The notes beneath the pieces were generated by a model. It did not search any database. It saw only the letters and a list, made by a program, of their open reading frames with translations, and was not told the origin of the DNA. A program made the position numbers and the translations under genes. Shown piece by piece: positions 52,079-62,217 of a DNA stretch of 64,000 nucleotides. Origin of the DNA: Brumimicrobium sp035497735 (GTDB taxonomy: Bacteria; Bacteroidota; Bacteroidia; Flavobacteriales_D; Crocinitomicaceae); NCBI GenBank assembly GCA_035497735.1, contig DATJCX010000019.1, forward strand, positions 37,317 to 101,316. Direction: 5' to 3'. The first letter of the stretch is position 1, and each line of letters begins with the position of its first letter.

Positions 52079-53458
52079 CTATTCGTTTTCTTTACTTTTC
52101 GTCACTTGTTTATTCAACCTCCCAGTTGCTAAGGCCTTCCTTCCTGCTACTGATTCTTTCTTCGGCACCATAAATAGAATGATTAAACCGATGACAAAGA
52201 ATGCCATGATTGACAATACTGACGCTCTTAAGTCTCCTGTTATACTTTCCATAAAACCGAAGAAGAAAAGCCCTAAAACGATACCCACCTTTTCTGAAAC
52301 ATCATAAAACGAAAAGTAAGAAGCATGCTCTTCTGTTGTCGGTAGGAACTTAGAGTAAGTTGAACGAGATAATGATTGCACACCTCCCATTACTAAACCA
52401 ACTCCAGATGCTAGGAAGTAGAACTCCATTTGCGTATGGATAAAGTAAGCCCAAACACATAATAACACCCAACCGAAATTGACAATTATCAAGGTCGTAA
52501 GATTCCCTATTTTACTTGAGATATATGACATTAAATGTGCACCAACAGCACCAAGAATTTGAATTAACAGAATTGCAATAATCAATCCAGCATCACCTAA
52601 TGATCCGCTCCATTCAATTTCCTTCTTAGCAAAAACAACTGCCATTAGCATAACGGTTTGTACTCCTGTATTAAAAAAGAAGAAAGACCATAAATAACGT
52701 TTGAGTCGCTTGGTTTGACTGAATTCCTTGTAAACACGTTTTAGCTCCCTAAAACCTTTAGTGAAGTATCGAGACTCTACAGGTTTGGACTTTGTTATAG
52801 AAGGCAATCTTCTAAAGGTGATTTGCGCAAAACCAATCCACCAAAGTCCAACTAAAATAAAGCTAACTCTTGTAAACTTAGGGTCAACTAGCATAATCAG
52901 TGCTAATGAAGCTACAAGCAGAATCATACTTCCGAAGTATCCCATAGAGTAACCTTTCGCAGAGATTCTATCATGGTCTTTAGAATGGGCAATTTCTGGC
53001 AAGAAGGCATTGTAAAACACCAAACTATTCCAGAAGCCGACACTGGCTAGAAAACAGGATAACATTCCCCATTCAATTTGAGCGGGATTAAACCAATATA
53101 AGGAGAGACTAGAAAAAGCACCCAAGTAGCAGAAAAATTGCATAAAACGCTTTTTACTACCTGTTACATCAGCAATTCCTGATAAAAATGGCGACAAGAT
53201 ACTTACCAATAAAAAAGAAGCCGATAGCACATAAGAAAGTAGCACTGAATCGGAAACAGAATGTCCGAAGAATTCTACCATAACATTTTCTCCTGGAAGC
53301 AATTCTTCTCTTCCAACAGTTGCCAGATAATGTGCCTTGGTTACATTCGTATAGAAAACGGGAAAAATCGCAGACGTAATTACAAGATTATAGACCGAAT
53401 TGGCCCAATCGTACATTATCCATCCTTTGATAACCCTTTTATCTCCTTTTTCTATCAA
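52079..53458 (-). CDS. MFS transporter of the UMF1 (Atg22-like) family
   Basis: A 459-aa membrane protein with about 12 segments. The N-terminal IKGWIMYDWANSVYNLVITSAIFPVFY is the hallmark of the UMF1/Atg22-like group of the major facilitator superfamily; substrate unknown (amino-acid or peptide efflux has been suggested for the eukaryotic relative). It starts 4 bases after the E1 gene, so shares that transcript. The start is TTG at 53458; the first ATG (53416) would cut the conserved N-terminus. Confidence 0.85.
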   Translation of the reverse strand: MIEKGDKRVIKGWIMYDWANSVYNLVITSAIFPVFYTNVTKAHYLATVGREELLPGENVMVEFFGHSVSDSVLLSYVLSASFLLVSILSPFLSGIADVTGSKKRFMQFFCYLGAFSSLSLYWFNPAQIEWGMLSCFLASVGFWNSLVFYNAFLPEIAHSKDHDRISAKGYSMGYFGSMILLVASLALIMLVDPKFTRVSFILVGLWWIGFAQITFRRLPSITKSKPVESRYFTKGFRELKRVYKEFSQTKRLKRYLWSFFFFNTGVQTVMLMAVVFAKKEIEWSGSLGDAGLIIAILLIQILGAVGAHLMSYISSKIGNLTTLIIVNFGWVLLCVWAYFIHTQMEFYFLASGVGLVMGGVQSLSRSTYSKFLPTTEEHASYFSFYDVSEKVGIVLGLFFFGFMESITGDLRASVLSIMAFFVIGLIILFMVPKKESVAGRKALATGRLNKQVTKSKENE

Positions 53459-53462
53459 AGTC

Positions 53463-55466
53463 CTAGTATTCTATTAATTCTCTTAATACCCTTTCAAATT
53501 GAGCGTTTGCAAGGAAATTCTTTTCTAAATCAGCATTAAATGGAATTGGTGTATTTAAGGATCCTACTCTTCGGATAGGTGCATCTAAGTACTCAAAACA
53601 AGCTTCGTTGATTTGTGTTACGATTTCACCTCCTATCCCACCGATGGCAACGTCTTCATGGTAAACAATCACACGTCCTGTCTTTTTAACAGAAGCTAAA
53701 ACAGTGTCCATATCCATTGGAACTAAAGTTCTCAAGTCAATTAAATCTGCTGAAATATCAGGATTGTTTTCCAAAGTGTCAAGCGCCCAATGCACTCCCA
53801 TTCCGTAAGAAACAATCGTCACATCATTTCCTTCTTTTAGCACTTTGGCCTTACCAATTTCAGTTGTGTAATAATCATCATTCACTTCCGCTTTGATACT
53901 TCTATAAAGTCCTTTATGTTCAAAAAACATTACCGGATTTGGATCTTCAAGTGCTGCAGTCAACAGTCCTTTAGCGTCTTCTGGGAAAGCAGGATAAACG
54001 ATTTTTAATCCAGGTGTGTGGAAGAACCATGCTTCCGTACTTTGTGAGTGATATGGTCCGGCAGCAACTCCTGCTCCCGTAGGCATTCTCACAACTACAT
54101 CTGCATTTTGTCCCCAACGCCAATGAATTTTCGCTAGATTATTGATGATTTGGTTAAACCCTACCGTCACGAAATCAGAAAACTGCATCTCAACCATCGC
54201 TTTCATCCCAGCAATCGAAAGTCCTAGCCCAGCACCGATAATAGCAGACTCACACAAAGGCGTGTTACGTACTCTTTTCTTACCAAACAAGTCAACAAAA
54301 CCTTCCGTTACCTTAAATGCTCCTCCATATTCTGCAATATCTTGTCCCATTAAGACCAACTCTGGATAGCGTTCCATTGATTGTTTTAATCCTTCAGAAA
54401 TAGCATCGATAAAACGCTTTTCTGATTTATTATCAGTTGCAGGTTCCACCACCACTTGGTTATGTTCCTTATATAAATCTTTTAATTCAGTTTCTGTGTC
54501 TGGAATGATATTCGGCTCTGCCGTTGCAATATCTAAACCTTCTTGAATTTCATCTTTAATTTCCTTTGTAAATTCCGCAACCATTTCTTCTGAAAGAACA
54601 CCCGTTTCTTTTAAGAAAAGTTCGAAATTCACTACTGGATCTTTTTTATTCCATTCTTCTTGAAGTCCTTCTGGATAGTATTTTGTTCCTGAAGCTTCTT
54701 CGTGTCCACGCATTCTGAAAGAAATCAATTCCAACAAGAAAGGACGTGGTTTTTCTCTTAATGATTTTGAAATTTGTCGGATAGAAGTAATCACTTCCAA
54801 CACATTGTTTCCGTCAATTTGGAAAGCATCCATTCCGTAACCAATTCCCTTATCGATAAATTGCTTCATGCGGAACTGCTCGTTACTTGGTGTTGACAGT
54901 CCCCATTGATTATTCTCAATTGCGAAAATAACAGGTAAATCCCAAACCGCAGCAACGTTAAGTGCTTCGTGGAAATCACCTTCACTCGCTCCACCGTCTC
55001 CAGTGAAAACCAATGTTGCTTTTTTGTCATCTCGAATAAGAGAAGCTAGTCCGATTCCGTCTGCGATTCCCAACTGTGGACCAAGGTGAGAAATCATTCC
55101 CACGATATTATAATCCATTGTTCCAAAGTGGAATGAACGGTCTCTACCTTTGGTAAAACCGGACATTTTTCCTTGAAACTGTGCAAATAAACGGTTTAAT
55201 GGAATTCCTCTTGTTGTGAATACCCCAAGATTTCTATGCATAGGTAGAATGATTTCATCATCATTCATTCCTAAAGTAGTTCCAACACTAATTCCTTCTT
55301 GCCCCCATCCAGAAAACCATTTTGAAATCTTACCTTGACGTAGTAAAATCATCATTTTCTGCTCGATCAGCCGAGGCTTCAAAATTGCTTTATAAATTTT
55401 AATTAACTCTTCATCTGAAAACTCCGAACGGTCGTATTCGATGTATCGTTGTGTAATTGCTTCCAT
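53463..55466 (-). CDS. 2-oxoacid dehydrogenase E1, fused alpha and beta subunits
   Basis: A thiamine-diphosphate-dependent E1 component, most likely branched-chain 2-oxoacid (2-oxoisovalerate) dehydrogenase. The 667-aa chain joins alpha (about 1-335) and beta (about 345-667) subunits that are separate in most bacteria. The ThDP motif GDGGASEGDFHEALN to ENNQWGLSTP is at about 150-190; PMHRNLGVF, RGHEEAS and FHFGTMDYN are E1-alpha features. The beta part has MGQDIAEYGGAFKVTEG and FFEHKGLYR. No E2 or E3 gene is adjacent. A TTG-N19-TAAGTTTG promoter precedes it. Confidence 0.9.
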   Translation of the reverse strand: MEAITQRYIEYDRSEFSDEELIKIYKAILKPRLIEQKMMILLRQGKISKWFSGWGQEGISVGTTLGMNDDEIILPMHRNLGVFTTRGIPLNRLFAQFQGKMSGFTKGRDRSFHFGTMDYNIVGMISHLGPQLGIADGIGLASLIRDDKKATLVFTGDGGASEGDFHEALNVAAVWDLPVIFAIENNQWGLSTPSNEQFRMKQFIDKGIGYGMDAFQIDGNNVLEVITSIRQISKSLREKPRPFLLELISFRMRGHEEASGTKYYPEGLQEEWNKKDPVVNFELFLKETGVLSEEMVAEFTKEIKDEIQEGLDIATAEPNIIPDTETELKDLYKEHNQVVVEPATDNKSEKRFIDAISEGLKQSMERYPELVLMGQDIAEYGGAFKVTEGFVDLFGKKRVRNTPLCESAIIGAGLGLSIAGMKAMVEMQFSDFVTVGFNQIINNLAKIHWRWGQNADVVVRMPTGAGVAAGPYHSQSTEAWFFHTPGLKIVYPAFPEDAKGLLTAALEDPNPVMFFEHKGLYRSIKAEVNDDYYTTEIGKAKVLKEGNDVTIVSYGMGVHWALDTLENNPDISADLIDLRTLVPMDMDTVLASVKKTGRVIVYHEDVAIGGIGGEIVTQINEACFEYLDAPIRRVGSLNTPIPFNADLEKNFLANAQFERVLRELIEY

Positions 55467-55497
55467 GATTGGCGCTACTTTATTAAATTATAGAAGA

Positions 55498-55527
55498 CAA
55501 ACTTAACAAATAGATAGTATATCACAA
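55498..55527 (-). promoter_or_regulatory. Promoter of the E1-MFS operon
   Basis: On the minus strand TTG (55525-55527), 19 bases, then TAAGTTTG (55505-55498): both parts and the spacing fit the Bacteroidetes consensus TTG-N17-23-TAnnTTTG. The E1 ATG follows 31 bases later. It is the only full match I found in the window. Confidence 0.65.
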
Positions 55528-55697
55528 TGAATAATTAGAAATTATGGCTGTTGAAAGGTGTATTTTAAGGATGTCATTAATTATTTGATAAAAATCGGTA
55601 AGCATTACGTCTCTTAGTTCAATTAAAACAAAGAATTTTAATCAATCTAAAAACTTTAAATCGTCAAAGTTTGTAATTACCTCTTGACTTCCAATAA

Positions 55698-57632
55698 TTA
55701 CTCCTCCACTTTAACGCCGACATAGCGTACCACCAGGTACAGCACAACTATTCCTGTTGCAAAAGAAATTAGATTGGGAACACCTAAAGCAGTTGGAATA
55801 ACACCAATAAACAAGGCTATAGCTCCCACAACTAATGCATAAGGCATTTGTGTTCTCACGTGTTCAATGTGATTACACTGCGAAGCCAAACTGCTCAAAA
55901 TCGTTGTATCCGAAATCGGTGAACAATGGTCTCCAAGAACAGCCCCCGCCAATACCGAAGCGATAGTATTATACATAATTGCAAGTTCAGAATACGCTGG
56001 ATCTGCAACAGCAATAGCGTATGAAAGTGGGATAACCAAAGGATACACTAAAGCCATCGTACTCCATGAAGAACCAGTTGAAAAGGCAATAAATGCTGAT
56101 AAAACAAAAGTTAAAGCTGGAATCACCCAAACGTGTGTGAAATTATTTCCAAAGAACGTTTTTATATATTCTGCAGTACTTAAGGTTCCTGTAACATCTG
56201 CCAAAGCCCATGCTAAAATCAAAATAGCAATCGCAGGAATCATGGTATTTACACCGATCAAAACTGTATCCATAACCTCCTTTAGCGACATAATTCTTTG
56301 AGCGACAGTCATCATGACAGCTACCAGCAATCCAAAACCAGAAGACCACAATAAAGCCAAATAAGAGTCTGCATTCCCAATAACAATACCTAACTTTCTA
56401 AATACACCTACCTGCTCCCCTCCTTCTGTTCCGATAGCTGCCCAAGCTCCACTACTAACATCGATACCTTTTGCTAGCAATTGAGTCTCCGACTCCGCAA
56501 TTCCTGTAATAAGCAAACTAGTTATTGTTCCAATAATCACAATCGCAATAGGTACTATTGCATTATAAGCTTTATATTTTGCATTTTCCACTGGTTCTAA
56601 CTGCGTAATCTCCGCACTAACCTGAATATTAGAAGTAACACCCTCTTTAATTGTTCTTCTTTCGGCTCTCAACATCGGACCGAAGTCACGCTGTTTATAC
56701 AACATAAGAAACACAAAAATAAGAGTAAAAAATGAATAAAAAGCATAAGGTAGCGAACTCATAAAAATACTATAAGCACTCAACCCTAGTTCAACACCAT
56801 GTTGTGCTTCGATTTTATTCACTCCGTCTGAAATATAGGTCAGCTCTGCTCCAATCCAAGTTGTAATAAAGGCAACTGCTGCAATAGGCGCAGCTGTAGA
56901 GTCAACGATATAAGCTAATTTCTCTCTTGAAATTTTTAATTTATCCGTAATTGGTCGCATCGTATTTCCAACAACTAGGGAGTTTGCATAATCATCAAAG
57001 AAAATAGAAACACCCAAAACATAGGTCGTCAACATTCCAGAGCGTCTATTTTTAGCGAACTTCACCAAGTGATTTACCACGCCATTCATTCCCCCATTTC
57101 GAGAAATAACGGCGACAATAGAGCCAACCAAAACGGAAAATAAAATTACGGAAGCATGTCCACTATCGAGAATGGAATTTAAAATATAATGATCAATTAC
57201 TGTAAAGAAAGCAGAAAATATTCCCGCTAGTCCGCCCGTATAAAATCCATAAATCGCTGCGCCAAAGAATATTCCAATCAATAAAGAAGAAAGCACTTCT
57301 TTAAAAATCAAGGCCAAAGCAATCGCGATTAAAGGAGGTAGAATTGACAACCATCCAGGAATTACAACAGGTTTTGAATAGACAATGTCAGAATTTTCAA
57401 AGTGAATATCTGCATCGCTTAAAGTCAGCTTTATCATTTGGTGTCCACCTACTTGCGTTACGGGTAAACTTTCACCATTTAAAACAATAACATCAATAGA
57501 GTCGTCGGATAAAACCTGAACTTCCGTTTCCACATTCTTTAAGATAACCTTTGGAAATAGAATTTCTTGTGCAGAAAGTCCTTCACTAAAAAAGATAAGC
57601 GCTATTGCAAAAAATAAGACGAGTCTGTTCAT
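55698..57632 (-). CDS. NhaC-family Na+/H+ antiporter with an exported N-terminal domain
   Basis: A 644-aa inner-membrane antiporter. Residues 1-22 look like a cleavable signal peptide (ending GLSAQ) and 23-90 form a beta-rich domain (LSDDSIDVIVLNGESLPVTQVGGHQM). The transporter follows, with about 11 segments from 95 on (LPPLIAIALALIF; SIFFDDYANSLVVGNTMRP; STAAPIAAVAFITTWIGAEL; SSWSTMALVYPLVIPL; GDHCSPISDTTILSS), all NhaC-type motifs. The large C-terminal relatives are common in Bacteroidetes; the extra N-terminal domain is described in the findings. Confidence 0.88.
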   Translation of the reverse strand: MNRLVLFFAIALIFFSEGLSAQEILFPKVILKNVETEVQVLSDDSIDVIVLNGESLPVTQVGGHQMIKLTLSDADIHFENSDIVYSKPVVIPGWLSILPPLIAIALALIFKEVLSSLLIGIFFGAAIYGFYTGGLAGIFSAFFTVIDHYILNSILDSGHASVILFSVLVGSIVAVISRNGGMNGVVNHLVKFAKNRRSGMLTTYVLGVSIFFDDYANSLVVGNTMRPITDKLKISREKLAYIVDSTAAPIAAVAFITTWIGAELTYISDGVNKIEAQHGVELGLSAYSIFMSSLPYAFYSFFTLIFVFLMLYKQRDFGPMLRAERRTIKEGVTSNIQVSAEITQLEPVENAKYKAYNAIVPIAIVIIGTITSLLITGIAESETQLLAKGIDVSSGAWAAIGTEGGEQVGVFRKLGIVIGNADSYLALLWSSGFGLLVAVMMTVAQRIMSLKEVMDTVLIGVNTMIPAIAILILAWALADVTGTLSTAEYIKTFFGNNFTHVWVIPALTFVLSAFIAFSTGSSWSTMALVYPLVIPLSYAIAVADPAYSELAIMYNTIASVLAGAVLGDHCSPISDTTILSSLASQCNHIEHVRTQMPYALVVGAIALFIGVIPTALGVPNLISFATGIVVLYLVVRYVGVKVEE

Positions 57633-57725
57633 GAAGTAAAATATTTGTCCTCGAAAATAAGAAATTATCTTAATTCATTATCTTTCATTAAAAAAAAATC
57701 TAAGCCGATTGACTTTTCTGTAGGT

Positions 57726-57747
57726 TTCTGCTCTAAAATTAGCAGAA
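57726..57747. repeat. Inverted repeat in the nhaC-guaB divergent region
   Basis: TTCTGCT-N8-AGCAGAA, perfect 7-bp arms, flanked by direct GTAGGT copies at 57720 and 57751. It lies about 80 bases upstream of the guaB -7 box; role unknown. Confidence 0.35.
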
Positions 57748-57825
57748 CGAGTAGGTAAATTACATTTTATTATAGTCACTTAAATAAAAAAACAAGAACA
57801 TGCATGTTTAACGTGGTTTTTTTTG

Positions 57826-57833
57826 TACTTTTG
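57826..57833 (+). promoter_or_regulatory. Promoter -7 box of guaB
   Basis: TACTTTTG, 34 bases before the guaB ATG at 57868. Confidence 0.5.
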
Positions 57834-57867
57834 TGCGAATTTATTACACAAATTAAAATAGGTTCAC

Positions 57868-59340
57868 ATGGCATTACGAGATATTAGTAAAGCAAGAGAA
57901 GGATTAACTTTCGATGATATATTGTTAGTTCCAGCTCATTCCGAAGTTCTCCCAAGAGACGTAAAGCTTCAAAGTAAAATTTCACGTAACATTATTGTTA
58001 ACACTCCTGTTGTTTCAGCAGCAATGGATACAGTTACAGAATCAAGCATGGCGATTGCTATGGCGCAGTCTGGTGGTATTGGAGTGATTCACAAAAACAT
58101 GAGCATTGAAGAGCAAGCTTATGAAGTTAGAAAAGTAAAGCGTTCTGAGAGTGGATTAATCATTGATCCAATCATTCTTCATGAAGATGCAACTGTGAAA
58201 GATGCCTTACACTTAATGCGTGAAAACAGCATTGGAGGTATTCCTATTGTTGATAAAGACAAAAAATTAAAAGGAATTGTTACGAATCGTGATTTACGTT
58301 TCGAAAAGCAGATGGACCGTTTATTGACTGATATTATGACTAAAGACAATTTAGTTGTAGCACAAGAAGGAACGGATTTAATTACTGCTGAAGGAATTCT
58401 TCAAAAACATAAAATCGAAAAGCTTCCTGTAGTTGATAAAGACTACAACCTTATTGGCTTAATCACTTACCGTGATATTATTAAGGTAAAGGAGCATCCA
58501 TTTTCTTGTAAAGACCAATTCGGTCGTTTAAGAGTAGCTGCAGCCGTTGGTGTTACTGTTGACACTTTAGACAGAGTTGATGCATTGGTGCAAGCTGGTG
58601 TTGATGCGATTATCATTGACACTGCTCACGGTCATACAGCAGGTGTAGTAGAAAAATTAAAAGCTGTAAAGGCAAAGCACAGTTCAATTGACGTTATTGT
58701 TGGAAACATTGCTACTGCGGAAGCTGCTAAGTTCTTAGTTGAAGCTGGTGCAGACGCAGTTAAGGTTGGTATAGGTCCAGGTTCAATTTGTACTACGCGT
58801 GTTATCGCGGGAGTTGGAGTTCCACAAGTTACTGCAATCAATGATGTTGCACGTGCTTTGGAAGGAACAGGTGTTCCAGTTATCGCAGATGGTGGTATTC
58901 GTTACACGGGTGACATCGTTAAGGCTATCGCTGCTGGAGCTGACATCGTAATGGTTGGTTCTATGATTGCTGGTACTGAAGAGTCTCCTGGTGATACAAT
59001 TATCTTCCAAGGCCGTAAATTCAAAACATACCGTGGTATGGGGTCAATTGAAGCAATGGAAAAAGGTTCAAAAGACAGATACTTCCAAGCAGAAACAAAT
59101 GATTCAAAAAAGTTAGTACCAGAAGGAATTTCAGGAAAAGTACCTTATAAAGGAACTTTAGAGGAAGTAATCTATCAAATTATTGGTGGTTTACGTGCTG
59201 GAATGGGATACTGTGGTGCTGCAAATATTGAAAATTTAAAAGGTGCTGAGTTTATCAGAATTACGAATGCAGGTATGGTTGAATCTCATCCTCATGATAT
59301 TTCTGTAACAAGAGAAGCGCCAAACTATAGCTTTAAATAA
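57868..59340 (+). CDS. guaB: Inosine-5'-monophosphate dehydrogenase
   Basis: NAD-dependent oxidation of IMP to XMP, the committed step to GMP. The 490-aa protein has the barrel start LTFDDILLVPAHSEVLP (13-29), two CBS domains (about 98-205), catalytic Cys308 in GIGPGSICTTR, phosphate-binding VIADGGIRYTGDIVKAIAAGAD, the flap arginine region YRGMGSIEAM and a C-terminal ISVTREAPNYS. A PPIase gene follows after 62 bases with no terminator seen. Confidence 0.98.
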   Translation: MALRDISKAREGLTFDDILLVPAHSEVLPRDVKLQSKISRNIIVNTPVVSAAMDTVTESSMAIAMAQSGGIGVIHKNMSIEEQAYEVRKVKRSESGLIIDPIILHEDATVKDALHLMRENSIGGIPIVDKDKKLKGIVTNRDLRFEKQMDRLLTDIMTKDNLVVAQEGTDLITAEGILQKHKIEKLPVVDKDYNLIGLITYRDIIKVKEHPFSCKDQFGRLRVAAAVGVTVDTLDRVDALVQAGVDAIIIDTAHGHTAGVVEKLKAVKAKHSSIDVIVGNIATAEAAKFLVEAGADAVKVGIGPGSICTTRVIAGVGVPQVTAINDVARALEGTGVPVIADGGIRYTGDIVKAIAAGADIVMVGSMIAGTEESPGDTIIFQGRKFKTYRGMGSIEAMEKGSKDRYFQAETNDSKKLVPEGISGKVPYKGTLEEVIYQIIGGLRAGMGYCGAANIENLKGAEFIRITNAGMVESHPHDISVTREAPNYSFK

Positions 59341-59402
59341 TTGTTAATTTATAATATATAAGCATTTATTTCGTAATATTAAACGTTTCAAAATATAAAA
59401 CC

Positions 59403-61367
59403 ATGAATTTTAAAATCCGTTTATTGTCTGTTTTTGTCTTAATTTTAAGTGCATCGACAATTTTTGCACAGAAAAATGATCCAATCATTATGACGATTAA
59501 CAACGAGAAGGTCACCAAAAGTGAATTTCTTCGTACTTATTTAAAGAACAATGAAGCACCTAAATACGACAAGGCTAGTTTAGATGAGTATTTAGCACTT
59601 TTCACTAACTTTAAAATTAAAGTTATAGAAGCAGAAGCTTTAGGGTACGACACTATTCCTTCTTTAAAGAAAGAATTCAATGGATATAAAGAGCAATTAG
59701 CACAACCTTATCTAGTAGATTCTAAAAAGTCAGATGAATTGATTCACGAAGCATATGATAGAATGAAGTATGAAGTTAGAGCTTCTCACATTCTTATCAG
59801 TGTTAAGAAAGATGCTTCACCTGCCGATACGCTTAAAGCTTACAACAAAGCATTGGCATTAAAGAAAAGAATCGATATAGGAGAAGATTTTGGAGCGGTA
59901 GCAAGCGGAGCTGGAGGTTCTGAAGACCCTTCTGTTGCAAGTAACAAAGGAGATTTAGGATATTTCACTGCATTCCACATGGTTTACCCGTTTGAAACTG
60001 CTGCATTCAACACACCAATCGGTGAAGTTTCTATGCCAGTTAGAACAAGTTATGGATACCATATTGTAAAGGTTGCTGATAAAAGACCAGCAAGAGGAAC
60101 AATCACTACAGCACACATTATGATTGTGGCTAAGAAAACAGATGACCGTTCAGACCTTGAGAAAGCAGAGAAGAAAATTACTGAAATTTACGAGAAGCTT
60201 CAAGCTGGTGAGGATTTTGGGAAATTAGCGCGTTTATATTCTGACGACCAAGGTTCAAAAAGTAGAGATGGAGAAATCGCTCCTTTTGGATCAGGAACAA
60301 ATCAACGAATGGTAACTGAGTTTGAAGATGCTGCTTTTGCATTAAAAAACAACGGAGACTATTCAGAGCCTTTCCAAACTGATTACGGTTTCCACATTGT
60401 AAAGAGATTGGATTATAAGCCACTAGGAACTTTAAAGGAATTAATGCCACAAATCAAGCAGAAAATCAATCAAGGAGATAGATCGAAGCAATCTGAGACA
60501 GCTTTTATTTCTAAATTAAAGAAAGAGAATAAATTCTCAGATAAAAGTGCAAAAGGCTTAGTTTGGTTTTACAACAATGTTGACAGCACGATTTTCACAA
60601 AAAAGTGGACCAAACCAGAAATGAAGAAAAGCAAAGTATTATTCAAATACAACAAGCAGAAATTCAAATCTCAAGAGTTCTACGACTTCTTAGCTTCACA
60701 AAGATACAATACGCCAATGCAAATAAATAACTTCATCAATCAGGAGTTTGAAAGATGGCAAAGCAAAGAAATCATTGCAAATGAAAAATCTCACTTAGAA
60801 GAGAAGCATCCAGAATACAAAGCTTTAGTTCAAGAATACCATGATGGAATTCTTCTTTACGAAGTAATGAAAGACAAAGTTTGGGACAAAGCCATCAAAG
60901 ATTCAACTGGATTACAAGCATATTTTGACAAGAACATTAGTAAATACCAATGGCCAGCTAGAATTGAAGCTTCAATTTACTCTTCTGTAGATTTACAGAA
61001 AGTTCAAGAAGCTCAGTTATTAACTGGAATTGATACATTAAACATGGCAGACGTTATCAGCAAAATAAATGTTGATTCAGAATTAAATATTTCTGGTGAG
61101 AAAGCTAAATTCATTCAAGAAAATACCGAAGCTTTAAAAGATCAAAAACTTCAACTTGGAAAGAATGCAATTTATCAATCTGGAGATAAATATTACTTAG
61201 TAATCGTGCATGAATTTATTCCTGCTGGACCTAAGAAATTATCAGAAACACGCGGAGCTGTAATTCAAGATTATCAAGAAGCTTTAGATAAAGAGTGGCT
61301 TGAGGAATTACAAGGAAAACACAATGTAAAAGTTAACAAAGAAGTACTATACAGTATCGGTGAGTAG
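59403..61367 (+). CDS. Periplasmic peptidyl-prolyl isomerase with two PpiC domains
   Basis: A 654-aa SurA/PrsA-like folding factor for exported proteins. Signal peptide 1-22 (ending TIFAQ). After an N-terminal chaperone part (about 25-120) come two parvulin domains: about 125-225 (YEVRASHILISVKKDA, FETAAFNTPIGEVSMPVRTSYGYHIVKV) and about 230-340 (TTAHIMIVAKKT, FEDAAFALKNNGDYSEPFQTDYGFHIVKR). The last 300 residues are Lys-rich and helical. First of three linked genes for cell-envelope folding. Confidence 0.92.
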   Translation: MNFKIRLLSVFVLILSASTIFAQKNDPIIMTINNEKVTKSEFLRTYLKNNEAPKYDKASLDEYLALFTNFKIKVIEAEALGYDTIPSLKKEFNGYKEQLAQPYLVDSKKSDELIHEAYDRMKYEVRASHILISVKKDASPADTLKAYNKALALKKRIDIGEDFGAVASGAGGSEDPSVASNKGDLGYFTAFHMVYPFETAAFNTPIGEVSMPVRTSYGYHIVKVADKRPARGTITTAHIMIVAKKTDDRSDLEKAEKKITEIYEKLQAGEDFGKLARLYSDDQGSKSRDGEIAPFGSGTNQRMVTEFEDAAFALKNNGDYSEPFQTDYGFHIVKRLDYKPLGTLKELMPQIKQKINQGDRSKQSETAFISKLKKENKFSDKSAKGLVWFYNNVDSTIFTKKWTKPEMKKSKVLFKYNKQKFKSQEFYDFLASQRYNTPMQINNFINQEFERWQSKEIIANEKSHLEEKHPEYKALVQEYHDGILLYEVMKDKVWDKAIKDSTGLQAYFDKNISKYQWPARIEASIYSSVDLQKVQEAQLLTGIDTLNMADVISKINVDSELNISGEKAKFIQENTEALKDQKLQLGKNAIYQSGDKYYLVIVHEFIPAGPKKLSETRGAVIQDYQEALDKEWLEELQGKHNVKVNKEVLYSIGE

Positions 61368-62217
61368 AAAAAATTCATATCGTACAATAAAGGTTGCTCT
61401 AATGGGCAGCCTTTTTCTGTTTTTAACTTCCTGCATGAACTTTAATTCAAAAAAAGTTTGCAAAGTAGGTTCAGAAGTTTTGTACGAGCATGATTTAGAA
61501 GCTATTATCAACATCTACTTCTCCGATTTCGAAGATGAAGAAGCAAGAGATTTAGCGATAGAGCAATGGGCGAATCAAATGAGAATTAACCTTACTATTG
61601 CCAACACCCTACCGGAAATTCAATTAACAAATATCATTCAATCACAAAACGAATTGTCACAACTTAATTTGTTTGCATTAGAGAATGATTTTATTGAAAA
61701 AAATTTAGACACAACAATTACCGAAGATGAAATTCAGTCTTATTACGAAAAGCACAGACAGAATTATCAAAATCAGGCTTATATTGTAAAGGCACTTTAT
61801 GTAAAATTACCGGATACCGTAGCCAGTGCTTCAAAAATCGACGATTACTACTTGTTAAATAATGATAAAGACCGGGAGGAAATAAAAAAATATGCGAATC
61901 TTTATGCTACGAATTTTTATTTCGAGGAAAAAAGATGGATATATTTTGATGACTTAGTACGAGAAATCCCTATGTCACCAAACAAAAAAAATGAATTAAT
62001 AATCAATAGAGGTAAAGCGAAATTTAGCAATAATGGGGAAACATATTATATAAACATCTTAGATTATAAGACGAAATCTGTATCTTCACCGTTAGAAGCA
62101 GAGAAAGATGTTATTAGGAGACATGTTTTAACGCAGAAAATCAATAAATTACGCAATACCGCAAAAGAAACAATATTAAAAAATGCTCAAGAGAATTACC
62201 CTATTTCTTATTACTAG
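61360..62217 (+). CDS. Lipoprotein resembling a SurA N-terminal domain, without PPIase domain
   Basis: A 285-aa lipoprotein: lipobox FLTSC (Cys25) after a Lys/Arg-containing n-region. The body is helical (FEDEEARDLAIEQWANQMR; IIQSQNELSQLNLFALENDFIEKNLD; TEDEIQSYYEKHRQNY), like the chaperone part of SurA/PpiC proteins, but no HILI...GYHIV parvulin signature is seen. The start is GTG at 61360, overlapping the previous gene by 8 bases; the next ATG (61402) would destroy the signal peptide. It overlaps the following surA-like gene by 35 bases. Confidence 0.78.
   Translation: MSRKNSYRTIKVALMGSLFLFLTSCMNFNSKKVCKVGSEVLYEHDLEAIINIYFSDFEDEEARDLAIEQWANQMRINLTIANTLPEIQLTNIIQSQNELSQLNLFALENDFIEKNLDTTITEDEIQSYYEKHRQNYQNQAYIVKALYVKLPDTVASASKIDDYYLLNNDKDREEIKKYANLYATNFYFEEKRWIYFDDLVREIPMSPNKKNELIINRGKAKFSNNGETYYINILDYKTKSVSSPLEAEKDVIRRHVLTQKINKLRNTAKETILKNAQENYPISYY

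Noticed and set aside
57726..57747. Purine riboswitch upstream of guaB
   Set aside because: The hairpin lies upstream of the likely promoter, so it would not be in the mRNA, and no purine aptamer core is visible.
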